Assembly (NCBI RefSeq): GCF_039233145.1
Contig: NZ_CP136419.1
Span: 2,144,001 to 2,208,000 of the forward strand
DNA length: 64,000 nucleotides
Direction of reading: 5' to 3'
Origin: Moorella humiferrea
Lineage (GTDB): Bacteria; Bacillota; DSM-521; Neomoorellales; Neomoorellaceae
The notes under the pieces are model-generated. The model was not told the DNA's origin. It saw only the letters and a program-made list of their open reading frames with translations, and made no database searches. Every line of letters starts with the position of its first letter. The first letter of the stretch is position 1. Made by a program: the position numbers and the translations under genes. Positions 55,512 to 64,000 of the stretch are shown piece after piece.

Positions 55512-58500
55512 TTATTCCCCAAGTCTTAGTTCTAAGACTTTGAGAACCGGACCGCGCATGTAGATGTTCGGTTCCTCAACCAGGTAACCGGTCACGCTCA
55601 CCTTCTGGCCCTCTAAGGATTTGAGCAATCTCACTACAGTTTTGTCCCCCGGGTCAATCAACAGTACGTAATTTTCTTTTTCTGTCTGAATCTCCCAGTG
55701 AGGTTTTTCCACGGTGCTCCAGGTGAGAGTCCCCGTAACTTCAACTGTTACTTCAAAAAGCCTGAGCCTCTCCGCCAACCGGACTAACAGAGCCGCCGCC
55801 TGTGCCCGGGTTACTTCACCCTGAGGTGCAAAGAGATTAGCAGACACTCCTCTGAGCAGCCCCCGGGCATAAGCGGTGGACACTGCTGCCCGCGCCCAAG
55901 GAGAAATACTCTCCTTATCCTCAAACGGCACCTCTTCGGCAACCTCTTTTAATCCCGCCAGACGTACCGCCAGGGCTGCCATTTCTTCCCGGGTAATGGT
56001 ATCTTCAGGCCGGAAGGTGCCGTCCGGGTAGCCCTTCATAAGGCCCGCCATGGCTGCTGCCTCCACTACGCCGTAGTACCAGGAAGCAGGATCAACATCA
56101 CGGAAGGTAGGTGCAGCCGGCGTCACCGGTGCCAGGCCCTTGAGATTGGCCAGAAGAGCCGCCATCTGAGCGCGGGTTACCGGCTCTTCGGGCGCGAAAC
56201 GGTCGGGCGCTACACCGTGTACTATGCCTCGCGCCGCCAGAAGTTCGATAGAGTTTTTAGCCCAGTGCCCTTTTATATCCCCGAAAGTTTGTGCGAGGCC
56301 CATGACTGCATAGTTGGAAAAGTGATTGAGTTCTACAACGATGGCGTTGTTCCTCCGGTCGAGTTTCCCGCCCACGGGTACCCACGAACCGTTTTGCTCC
56401 TGGCGGAACAACATCGCACAACGCGGGTCGAGCCCTTCAAGCTTGGCCGGGTCGAACTTTAGCGACAGGACCACCGGTGCGGAAATCTCAGCGCTACTTT
56501 CGATACTAACTACCGGGCTTAAAGGAACTGCACCAGCCGGCACCTTATCCGGAGTATCGGCTAGAAGTTTCACCGACACCTTTGCGTCTATCGGAAGAGC
56601 TCCAGCCGGTATTTCCATAACTACCTTGCCATCGTGTGTTGAGACCTCCTGCTTTTCTCCGGTCACCGTGATCTCGGCCAGGCCAGGGGTTTCTCCTTTG
56701 CTCTGAGGCGGAGCACCTCCGCCTCCACCCCCTCCAGCACCGCCAGTTCCACCGTCTCCGGTGCCTCCACTACTACCTCCGCTACCGGTACCGCTACCGC
56801 TCCCCGGTGCAGGCAGAGCGCTGACTGCAGCCAGCAGTTGGCCCAGGTTAAGGGTGCCACCGGAGGCCACTTTACCTTCAAGGCCAGACAGATGAGTAAC
56901 TCCTTGCTTCAAAAAGCTTATTATCTGTTCGGGGGAAAGGTCGGGCCGTAAACTATAACCCAAGGCCGCTCCACCCGATACAAAGGGGGTTGCCATAGAA
57001 GTACCCGACCACGCCTCGTACGGAGTGTAGGTTAGAACAACCTTTGCCTGGTTACTGGCGGGCAACAAAACGTCTATAAAGCGTCCCACCACAGCGCGGT
57101 TTAGCGGGTACTGCTTCCCCGTCATGGGATCGTACACGCCCTCCAGGACGCTGGGGCCTTCCCATGCGTAGACAAAGTTTGCACCCAGGAAGGTGTGATA
57201 AAAGTTGTCCTGCTCGATGAGGAAACCAGCACTGCGGCCTGCCAAGAAGAGCTTCCCGCCAGCCTGCAGATACTGAGTCAGGTTGCTCCGGTCACTTTGC
57301 GTAAGATTAGGGTGCCATGTGTTTGGATCAAAGAAGTTTGCCGTAGCGGGGTTGCTAAGGAAAGCGTATCCCGTAAACCAAATGACCCCGCTGTAGACGC
57401 TGCTGTCAACCGCCGGGCCGTCAGCGTCGTTTGGCACTGTGTAAAGGCGGTAAACGTATCCGGCGGTACTGAGGGCGTTCATGTACCAAGTGCTGACCTC
57501 AGGGAATACCAGCTTGTGCTCGTTATCCACAGGGTAGCTCCCCGCCTGGTCGTCATCCACCACCAGGAGCGGCCTGGTCTGGGTTTCAGCCGGGGTGAGG
57601 CCGAAAAAGCCGTAAACTACCCGGACGATGCTATCGTACACTGCGCCAGCTGTACTCTTGCCCTCGGAAGGATCGTCCATGTCCTCTGCTCCGAACCCCC
57701 AGAACATAACCTTGTCCCCGCTTTCGCCGTAAACAGCCAGCGCGACGCCGCCGCCCGCGGGTGGAGCGGGCACCGTGCTCCAAATACTTTCTCCCGGTGC
57801 ACCCAGCGTAACTGACGAGGGGCCAAAGTTAGAGAACTGCGCCAGCATTCCTTTGTTTGGGCTATCGGGGCTGGCCACCGCGGCCACGCTCACCACATTT
57901 GGCAAAGCGGTTATCCCGTAGCTCGGCCAATCTTTGGTAAAGCTGGCCGGGTTATTAAAGGTATCATCGTTATTCGCCCCTTCATTGCCCGCGGCAACGA
58001 CGAACAATACGTTCGGGTAAGCCTTAATTGTATCGTAAAGCAAACGATCAGGCTGGCCCGCATAACCGAGGCTCATGTTGATGACCTTCGCCCCGTGCGC
58101 AACGGCGTAATTGATGCCCTGAACCACAGCAGCGGTATCCCCTTGCCCCGTATCCCAAAGGACTTTCACCGCCATAATTTTTACCCCCGGGGCCACTCCG
58201 GCCACGCCCAAGCCGTTGTTGGCCGCTGCGGCGATGATGCCCGCCACGTGCGTTCCGTGGCCGTTATAGTCCATGGGGTTGGGGTCGTTGTAAGCGAAGT
58301 CGTAGCCTACAGCTCCGGTCGCGGGGTCGTACCACATGCTGTCCTTGAGGTCAGGGTGGTGGAAATCCACGCCGGTATCCAGCACGGCGACAATAATTTC
58401 TGATGAGCCTTGGGTGTAATGCCAGGCGTCCTCAACGCCCACCCCGTAGACCGCGTCAACCAAGCCCCACTGCTGGGAGTACAGGGGATCGTTGGTACGG

Positions 58501-58916
58501 CAATGGTAGATAAAATTAGGCTGAACGTATTCCACTCGCGGGTCGCTTTTAAGTGTCTCAATAGCCTGTGGTACTCCTGATGTCACTTTGAATAAAGCGG
58601 CGTTCTGGGGCAATTCTTGTGCTACTCTCAAGCCCAGCACTCCGTATTTTGAAGCAATATCCGCTGCTGCGGCTGTAAAGCTTTACTTTTTTACTTCATC
58701 TTCTTTGAACTTGACGACCACTTCATCCGAAACATAATTCAGCCTCTCGTTCGCAAAAATGTAGTCTTTTAAAGTACCGCCGTTAAGCGGCCCGCTCCCC
58801 CTCACCGCTGCAAAAGCAGGAAATGCCTGTGTTCCAAGTAAGGCCAATATCACCAGGATTGTTATAATCCCCCAATATACCCTCTTCTTCAATTTCGACG
58901 CCTCCCCATGCGACAT
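55512..58916 (-). pseudogene. Large SLH-anchored subtilase interrupted by one stop codon
   Basis: An N-terminal frame (58683-58916, 77 residues) with signal peptide RVYWGIITILVILALLGTQAFPAFA and the start of an I9-like propeptide ends at TAA 58683-58685. The same frame continues 14 codons later with GTG 58640 as a 1042-residue frame. Together they form one exported protease. Triad: AVLDTGVDFHHPDL, GHGTHVAGIIAAA and GTSMATPFVSGGAALG, with a large insertion between His and Ser. A Gly/Ser linker follows, then a beta-sandwich domain, three SLH repeats (DIKGHWAKNSIELLAARGIV and two more) that bind cell-wall polymer, and a C-terminal OB-like domain. Read-through, a separately made propeptide, or true inactivation are all possible. 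Confidence 0.8.
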
Positions 58917-59229
58917 ACCCAGTAAATAAGTTGCGGCTACTTATTTGGGGTTCTAAAACTTGAGGTATCCTCTGGAACAAGTACGGCAGAACCGAAGACG
59001 AGACAATCCTATTCCTTCCACACCTCCTCAGTGTTAATTGGATTACTCCCCGTTCCTGACGGCAACCGCTTACGCGCGGGCTGCACGCCTTTTAGGGTTT
59101 CTCCCTTCAGCAAGGAGTTGCACACCAACCTTTTAAAGATTGGTGCTTGCTCAGCAAGCTTGCTGTTACGTCAGGTTCCTAAGAACATCTCAATTTTGGT
59201 TTGCTGTTCCTACAGTAAAGGACGTGGTA

Positions 59230-59382
59230 TTGTGGACAACCACTTTCGTCCCAGTTGATACAGGATCTGCCACTAATGTGGTTTCTCCCACAATGATCCC
59301 GCTGAAGAACTTTACGTTTTTAACACCCCTCGAGATTGAAAGGCTGGTTGAAAAAGGAGTTGCTAAAGCAGTTTCTGGTTGA
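59230..59382 (+). CDS. Possible small protein of 50 residues
   Basis: From TTG 59230, with AAAGGA about seven bases upstream, a frame reads WTTTFVPVDTGSATNVVSP and ends FTFLTPLEIERLVEKGVAKAVSG. The C-terminal part looks like a real amphipathic helix, while the upstream part of the longer frame does not. I know no family. Support is weak because there is no clear promoter or neighbour. Confidence 0.3.
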   Translation: MWTTTFVPVDTGSATNVVSPTMIPLKNFTFLTPLEIERLVEKGVAKAVSG

Positions 59383-59456
59383 TATCGATTAAAGTTAAAA
59401 TTGGCATGTAAAACACTAACCTTTAATCCTAGTACCCTTCTAGGGTTTTGTACTTT

Positions 59457-59489
59457 CTCTTATTCTCTTATTCTCTTATTCTCTTATTA
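59457..59489. repeat. Short tandem repeat
   Basis: Four copies of the 8-bp unit TCTCTTAT plus one base. On the plus strand it is purely pyrimidine-rich with A; possibly a slippage-prone tract. No gene covers it. Confidence 0.85.
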
Positions 59490-59784
59490 GATAATTGGAT
59501 TGCAAAAAAAGGTCAAGGGGAAATTTGTCGAACTCGTATACCACCGACAATTTCCTTTAATTCTTTTAAGTCTGCGGATAAACCTTTCGTGTTGCCTTGA
59601 TTATTTTTTAGGCTTTAGCACTACTTTTCGGGTCTAGTTTTGCCTTTTGAACGCCTTTTTTCATCAAGGCAAGGCACATTGCCTCGATAAGTTGCCTTTT
59701 GCTTTTGTGCTTCAAAGTTTCCCATGTCAAGGAGGAAGGACGAGGAAAAATGTAGAATAAAAGTAATTTCGGGAGGGATGTGGT

Positions 59785-59988
59785 TTGGTTGCTAGCCAGG
59801 CAGACCTCTTGCTGCCGCGCGAAGTTGCCAACATCTTCCGGGTCACCGTTCGTACCCTCCGGAACTGGGAGCGGAAGGGCGTTCTAGTCCCCGTCCGCCT
59901 CCCCTCGGGCCACAAGCGGTACAGGAGGGAAGAAGTGGAGGCGTTGCTAGGAGCGTGCTCGTTCAGAAAAGGGCCGTTGCAGGGGTAA
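59785..59988 (+). CDS. Small MerR-type helix-turn-helix protein
   Basis: This 67-residue protein has the MerR/BldC-like winged helix: LLLPREVANIFRVTVRTLRNWERKGVLVPVRLPSGHKRYRREEVEALLG. Such one-domain proteins act as excisionases or small repressors, and the same fold forms the N-terminus of IS607 resolvases; no resolvase domain follows here. The TTG start at 59785 has GGGAGGG seven bases upstream. Repeated TTGCCTT words 90-190 bp upstream could be its operators. It precedes the IS-interrupted membrane gene. Confidence 0.82.
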   Translation: MVASQADLLLPREVANIFRVTVRTLRNWERKGVLVPVRLPSGHKRYRREEVEALLGACSFRKGPLQG

Positions 59989-60605
59989 GTGGTAGACTAA
60001 ACTACAAAAATTGCGAAGCAAGGAAAAGAGGCGGGCTTTTGTGGATTGGTTCGGATTCGTTACTGCGGGGAGTGTTTTTGCTTCATTTGTAGTAGCTTTC
60101 TACACTTATATGCTTGCCCGAGAAACAGCCGAGATGGTTCGCCTACAACGCGAAGAGCGAACGCATAGGTGGGCTCCGGCTTTTCTACTCCAACACACGA
60201 TAACCTATGGCTCTAGTACGGAAATTGCGTTAACAATCCACAATGTTGGCCTCGGCAGAGCTTTCGATGTAAAGGTATGGGTCGGAAGTGAATATATACG
60301 GTGGGTGGACGGCAGGGAAGAAAGAAATCTTTTTACCCTAATCATAAGTAACGGACCAAACCCTTGGGTAGAAATACCGTATTGGCCTAACGCAGATGAA
60401 GTATCTTATGAAAAGAATTTTCCGGGTTCTAAGAGGTTCAACCTCCGGTTTCTCCCTAGTATAGAACAATTGAAGGGCCAAGTAAGTGTTGATTGTCAAT
60501 AGAATTGACCCACTATGTGCAAATAAAATTGACCCACTTGGGAACAAAAATAATAAGCTTCAAGTCATGCGCCAAAGGGAATGAAGGTATAGTCTCGCTG
60601 CCGAA

Positions 60606-61364
60606 TTAACGGTCGTTGGCTGCTTTCAGTTTACCTTTGAGCCGGTAGCTAGTGCCGTTAATATAGAAAATGCGGGCGTGATGCACAAGCCGGTCAATTA
60701 TGGCCGCAGCCACCACTTGGTCGGAAAATATCTCCCCCCATTCGTTGAAGTTATAGTTGCTGGTCAGGATAATGCTCCCCTTCTCGTAACGCATGGAGAC
60801 CAGGCGGAAGAGGAGGTTGGCCTGTTCTTTAGTTACGGGCATGTAGCCGAGTTCGTCGATGATTAAAAGGTTCAGCCGGGAGTAACTCAGCAGCTTGTCG
60901 AGGAGGCTGCCGTCTTTGGCGCTCAAAAGTAGTTCTTCTAAAAGCTTCTGGGCCGTGATAAATGCTACCCGATATTTAGCCATGCAGGCCTTGATACCTA
61001 AGGCCACTGACAGATGCGTCTTGCCGACCCCAGGGGGACCCAGGAAGATGATATTCTCCTTTTTCTCCACAAAATCCAGGGAGCCTAAAGCGATAATTTC
61101 TTTTTCCCGGATGGATGGTTGAAAGCTAAAGTCAAATTCCTCCAGGGTTTTGATAAAGGGGAAACGTGCTTTATTGATTTTCGTCTTGACCGTGCCTTCG
61201 TTTTTCCTTTTTAACTCCTCTTCAAAGAGGAGGGAGAGGTATTCGGTATAAGAGAGGTTGTTTTGCGAAGCCTTCTCTGTTACCTCCTGGTAATGGGCGA
61301 GCATCCCCTTTAGTTTTAAGGCCTGCATCTGATTTTCCAGATAACAGGTTAATTTGTTGCTCAT
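60606..61364 (-). CDS. istB: IS21-family transposition helper ATPase IstB
   Basis: This 252-residue AAA+ protein, related to DnaC, stimulates the IstA transposase and selects targets. Walker A is FLGPPGVGKTHLSVALG near residue 107, Walker B is LLIIDELGYMPV near 170, and the sensor-like segment IILTSNYNFNEWGEIF lies near 200. The N-terminal 70 residues bind IstA or DNA (MLAHYQEVTEKASQNNLSYTEYL). The ATG start overlaps istA by 4 bp, as usual in the family. Confidence 0.96.
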   Translation of the reverse strand: MSNKLTCYLENQMQALKLKGMLAHYQEVTEKASQNNLSYTEYLSLLFEEELKRKNEGTVKTKINKARFPFIKTLEEFDFSFQPSIREKEIIALGSLDFVEKKENIIFLGPPGVGKTHLSVALGIKACMAKYRVAFITAQKLLEELLLSAKDGSLLDKLLSYSRLNLLIIDELGYMPVTKEQANLLFRLVSMRYEKGSIILTSNYNFNEWGEIFSDQVVAAAIIDRLVHHARIFYINGTSYRLKGKLKAANDR

Positions 61365-62857
61365 GATACTGCCGCCACCTCGCTCTCCTTTAGGGCATAA
61401 CAGGAGAGGTCCCGTTTGATTTTACCTGGCGGCATATTGACACTTGCGGGGTCACAAGTATAAGAAAGCGGGGCGACTGCTTTCTGCTCTAAGAGCCTTT
61501 TTACGCTGTTTTTGTGATAAGAGCCGATTTTCAAGCATTCTTTGATGGCTGCTATGATATCTTCCCGGTTGTATATGTCTTGGTAGCTTAAGATTTCTGC
61601 CAGGTGCCAGTACAGGTTGGCCCCGTTCTTATCACGCAGGCCTTCCAGATACCTTTGGCCGTCTTCGCCGAAGGCGCTGATAAACTTCTCCACCAGGGCC
61701 GAGCGCAGTTTCAGTTTCTTTTCCTGGTATTGACGGTTGATGGTTTCGTGTTCGGGGTGAAGGGGACGGGCGGTTTGTTTTTTAAGGTCAAGGTCGAACT
61801 CCCCTAAAAGCGCACCTGCCTCGTCATATACCTTCAGGCGCCGGCCGTAGATGTTTTCGACCCACACCCTCCTTAAGCAGTAGCGCATAGGTACGGGGTA
61901 GAGATTGCCGTCATGGGATATATAGCCGTCATTGCTCACCTTCCGGGGTTCTTTATGGTGTAAGAAGGCCGGTTCGACAGCAGGTATTTGGAGAAGGCAT
62001 CCTTTTTCCTCGGCAAACATCTCCTCCGGCGGTCGGCCTAAGCTGCTGTGGGGCCTCTTGTTGTAGGCTTCCTGGAACTCGGAAAGCTTTACAGCGAATT
62101 CGTTCAAGTCCCCCACCTCCAGGCCCCGTAGCAGGTGTTCCTGGACATAGTAAAAGGGGCGTTCCACCTTTCCCTTGGTCCGGGCACGGTAGTTGGCGCA
62201 AGCCGAAGGCTGGATGCCATATAGCCCGCAGAATTTGAGGAACTCATCATTGTACCGGACGATACCGTCTTTTTGGTGGGTGATGACCATTTGCTTGCCG
62301 TTGTCTATCACCAACTCCGGGGCATAACCGCCGAAGAAGTCAATGGCCTCAACCAGAACCCGGATCACGTCGGCGGTGGTGATGCTTAAAGAGAAGGTAT
62401 AAAATTTCATCCGGCTAAAGGATAAGACCACCTCGTGGAGATATATTTTCAGGGGCTTCCCGTCTACCGGTAACGTCCACACCTTCCAATCGTACTGCAT
62501 CTGCTTACCCGGGCCGGTTTCCACCCGGGTGGTAGCTAATTTAGCTGCATTATCTTCTGCCTTTATGGACCTAAGATAACGGTGGACGCTGGCTAGGGAG
62601 CCTTGATAGCCCTTATCTTTCAGTTCTTTGTAAATCCTTGTGCCGATATATCCCTTGGCAAGCATAATCTTGATTTCTTCCAGAAACTTGTCCAGTTCTT
62701 TAACGTACTCCCTAGCTTTAAACTGGGGCGGGCCGGCTTCTTTCAGGTACTTCCTGACGGTATTCCTGGACACCCCAACATCCCTGGCTATTTGCCTGAT
62801 GCCGACCCCTTGAGCATGCAGTGCCTTGATGCGCTGCCATTTGTACATGCTGACCAC
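61361..62857 (-). CDS. istA: IS21-family transposase IstA
   Basis: This 498-residue DDE transposase has an N-terminal helix-turn-helix (GVGIRQIARDVGVSRNTVRKYLKE near residues 17-40) and a retroviral-integrase core with the first Asp in MQYDWKVWTLP near 120, the second in ELVIDNGKQMV near 183 and the Glu in TKGKVERPFYYVQEH near 232. The C-terminal region is the usual beta-barrel. It overlaps istB by 4 bp and has all hallmarks of a working transposase. Confidence 0.96.
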   Translation of the reverse strand: MVSMYKWQRIKALHAQGVGIRQIARDVGVSRNTVRKYLKEAGPPQFKAREYVKELDKFLEEIKIMLAKGYIGTRIYKELKDKGYQGSLASVHRYLRSIKAEDNAAKLATTRVETGPGKQMQYDWKVWTLPVDGKPLKIYLHEVVLSFSRMKFYTFSLSITTADVIRVLVEAIDFFGGYAPELVIDNGKQMVITHQKDGIVRYNDEFLKFCGLYGIQPSACANYRARTKGKVERPFYYVQEHLLRGLEVGDLNEFAVKLSEFQEAYNKRPHSSLGRPPEEMFAEEKGCLLQIPAVEPAFLHHKEPRKVSNDGYISHDGNLYPVPMRYCLRRVWVENIYGRRLKVYDEAGALLGEFDLDLKKQTARPLHPEHETINRQYQEKKLKLRSALVEKFISAFGEDGQRYLEGLRDKNGANLYWHLAEILSYQDIYNREDIIAAIKECLKIGSYHKNSVKRLLEQKAVAPLSYTCDPASVNMPPGKIKRDLSCYALKESEVAAVS

Positions 62858-63209
62858 CTCTTGTTCCTCCCCCTCTCAGGGGGGATTTTATCACAAGATT
62901 AGGTGGGTCAGTTTTATTTGACGATCTAGGGTCAATTCTATTTTACGATCTACAAGTAAGGATTTTTTATACGGATAGTCTCAGACAGAGGTATAAAGCA
63001 TCGTGTCCATTTGTAATTAGACTTCAAAAGAGAAAATACGACCTTGACTTGCCAGAAGGGACCGTTCTCAGGTTCAAACCCATTTCCTTATCTGAAGAGG
63101 AGAAGTTTCTCCGAAAGTTAAACCTGAAAGTTATGCCGTTCTCACCAGGCTAGGTTTTTATAAGCATTGCGTAAGAACTTGTAGTGACAAAATTTCTTCA
63201 CGCATTCAC

Positions 63210-63274
63210 CCGCCCACTAGACGATTCCAAGCCGCGAGCCGAGTACCATAGGCCCTTGCAAAGAAGGTGGGCGG
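63210..63274 (+). other. Possible structured RNA segment
   Basis: CCGCCCAC (63210-63217) and GTGGGCGG (63267-63274) form an 8-bp stem enclosing 49 bases of GC-rich sequence. No gene is convincing in the 316 bp between the interrupted gene and the restriction gene; the leftward open frame here has no family match. It may be part of a leader or a small RNA. Confidence 0.3.
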
Positions 63275-63469
63275 CGGGTCTGTGGGGAAATCCGTAGGCA
63301 GGATACTAGAAGAATTGTTTGAGTGAAATTTAAGCGAAAACGGGGTTACGTGTGACTGGGATACACATCGGATTTTTCGAGTCTTGAAGACCACCTTTGG
63401 AGGGCACCGTATAGACTCCGCGATCCCGCAATATGGGATGGGATATGCACTGGAAGAGGGGGTGAAGGT

Positions 63470-64000
63470 ATGAACGAAGCGGATACACTGGCAACGCTGG
63501 TCGAACCCAAACTCAAAGCTGCCGGTTGGACAGATCAGAAAGTCACCCGCGAGTTTTACTATAATCGAGATTACCAGTACACAAAGGGACGCATCATTCT
63601 CGTTGGTGACCGGGTTCACCGCGGCAAACCACGTAAAGTAGATTATCTTCTTCGCATCAGTGAAAGTTTTCCCATTGCCGTGGTGGAGGCGAAGGCCGAA
63701 AGTGAACCGGCTGAAGCGGGGCTGGAACAAGCTAAAGAATACGCGAGAGATTTGGGCTTAGCATTCGCCTACTCGACGAACGGTCGCTCCGTTATTGAGT
63801 ACGATTTTTTCACCTACTCAAGCAGGATGCTAACAAATTTTCCCCGACCAGAGGAACTTTGGCAACGGTGGAGCCTCAATACCGGTTTAACATCGCCACA
63901 ACAACCATACCAGGTTGCGGAGGAGAGAGCAGCTTATAGCGTTTCGGGAGAGCGGTGGAAGGGTAACCCGCTTTTATATCCTTATTGCCCCGAATCCGTT
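63470..64000 (+). CDS. Type I restriction enzyme R subunit-like protein, N-terminal part
   Basis: This reading frame starts at ATG 63470 behind GAGGGGGTGAAGGT and is open to the window's end (177 residues). It matches the HsdR/EcoEI-type N-terminus: MNEADTLATLVEPKLKAAGW, YTKGRIILVGDRVHRGKPRKVDYLLRI and FPIAVVEAKAESEPAEAGLEQAKEYA. The Asp of VDYLL and Glu-x-Lys of VEAK form a PD-(D/E)XK nuclease site, and LGLAFAYSTNGRSVIEYDF follows. Full proteins continue into a DEAD-type translocase. It may belong to a type I restriction system whose M and S genes lie beyond the edge. Confidence 0.82.
   Translation, partial: MNEADTLATLVEPKLKAAGWTDQKVTREFYYNRDYQYTKGRIILVGDRVHRGKPRKVDYLLRISESFPIAVVEAKAESEPAEAGLEQAKEYARDLGLAFAYSTNGRSVIEYDFFTYSSRMLTNFPRPEELWQRWSLNTGLTSPQQPYQVAEERAAYSVSGERWKGNPLLYPYCPESV

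Larger units (their letters stand above)
58917..59784. other. Long non-coding stretch upstream of the subtilase
   Basis: This 868-bp gap has no convincing large gene. It holds a GGAGG-led start region for the protease, a perfect 14-bp palindrome CAGCAAGCTTGCTG (59152-59165), a possible small gene (59230-59382), an 8-bp tandem repeat (59457-59489), a hairpin 59519-59530/59545-59555 that includes TTTGTCGAA (similar to a Spo0A box), and four copies of TTGCCTT between 59592 and 59698. Confidence 0.6.
60487..62954 (-). mobile_element. IS21-family insertion sequence, complete
   Basis: The 2468-bp element carries istA and istB. Ends start TGTTGATTGTC on the left (60487) and, read inward, TGTAGATCGTAA on the right (62954), both followed by AATAGAATTGACCC. 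A second internal repeat, AAATAAAAYTGACCCAC, occurs near each end, as in other IS21 elements. A 6-bp target duplication AGTAAG flanks it (60481-60486 and 62955-62960). Both genes look intact, so the element may be active and its insertion recent. Confidence 0.93.
60011..63153 (+). pseudogene. Membrane-anchored unknown gene interrupted by an IS21 element
   Basis: The left part (from TTG 60011, or GTG 60041) encodes a basic start, one membrane helix (FGFVTAGSVFASFVVAFYTYML) and a beta-rich soluble domain (APAFLLQHTITYGSSTEIALTIHNVG). It is cut at 60486 and now ends at a stop in the IS. Removing the IS and one copy of the AGTAAG duplication rejoins codons exactly: QV-R-IFYTDSLRQRYKASCPFVIRL, continuing to SPGstop at 63151-63153, about 222 residues. 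The family is unknown; the layout resembles small accessory proteins beside restriction genes. Confidence 0.8.

Noticed and set aside
58985-59110. Possible c-di-AMP (ydaO) or cobalamin riboswitch before the SLH subtilase, prompted by GGATTACTCC and CAGCCCGC words
   Set aside because: Only isolated words match. The conserved 5' half of the ydaO aptamer and the B12 box context are missing, and the orientation does not fit the gene.
59457-59489. CRISPR-like repeat
   Set aside because: The unit is 8 bp and directly tandem, with no spacers.
63206-63730. Leftward 174-codon open frame
   Set aside because: It is antisense to the HsdR-like start, its product has no domain-like pattern, and its ribosome site is poor.

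Overview
The window looks like chromosomal DNA of a spore-forming, thermophilic, anaerobic member of the Clostridia, most like the acetogen Moorella. This rests on a GerA-type germination operon, GatCAB, short HisG paired with HisZ, a Bacillus-type pur operon, purine and preQ1 riboswitches, a probable UGA-selenocysteine gene, and many GTG/TTG starts behind strong GGAGG sites. The genus is an inference from resemblance; no database was searched.

Layout. 1-5.5 kb, minus strand: edge of an XRE regulator, two XdhC-type genes, a HAD phosphatase and gatCAB. 5.5-6.3 kb: an RHH/PIN toxin-antitoxin pair. 6.3-10.5 kb: pcrA-ligA. 10.6-19.2 kb: a mixed region with an unknown protein, a DUF438/hemerythrin/PAS protein, a cupin, an MntA/HepT toxin-antitoxin pair, an amidohydrolase, a DUF5714 gene read through an in-frame UGA, a preQ1-riboswitch-controlled queT-queF operon, a subtilase and two tiny hydrophobic peptides. 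19.3-21.4 kb: a small unknown protein and a chemoreceptor with a C-terminal sensor. 21.5-33.3 kb, minus: gerA-gerB-gerC, a small membrane protein and yerC, followed by the his operon hisZ-G-D-B-H-A-F-IE with its own promoter and palindrome. 33.4-45.9 kb, minus: the complete operon purE-B-C-S-Q-L-F-M-N-H-D, with a consensus promoter and a guanine riboswitch in its leader. 46-49 kb: a LysM/beta-lactamase-fold protein and an enoate-reductase-type flavoenzyme. 49-52.3 kb: two-gene end joining (ku plus LigD ligase), a Uma2 nuclease and a remnant of the LigD polymerase domain. 52.4-64 kb is accessory: a tyrosine recombinase with a coupled membrane protein, remnants of hpf and of a response regulator, a diguanylate cyclase, a large SLH-anchored subtilase with a stop codon in its propeptide, an IS21-family element cleanly interrupting an unknown membrane-anchored gene, and the start of an HsdR-like restriction gene at the right edge.

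How the genes work together: the pur and his operons are linked metabolically, because the AICAR released by HisH/HisF is consumed by PurH. Each of these operons carries an unexplained GC-rich, inverted-repeat-bounded, non-coding element between two genes. GatCAB supplies Gln-tRNA and/or Asn-tRNA. QueT and QueF feed queuosine salvage under preQ1 control. The strongest unusual signal is the selenocysteine reading of the DUF5714 gene. Its UGA is in frame and is followed at the proper distance by a hairpin with a GGUC loop like that of E. coli fdhF.
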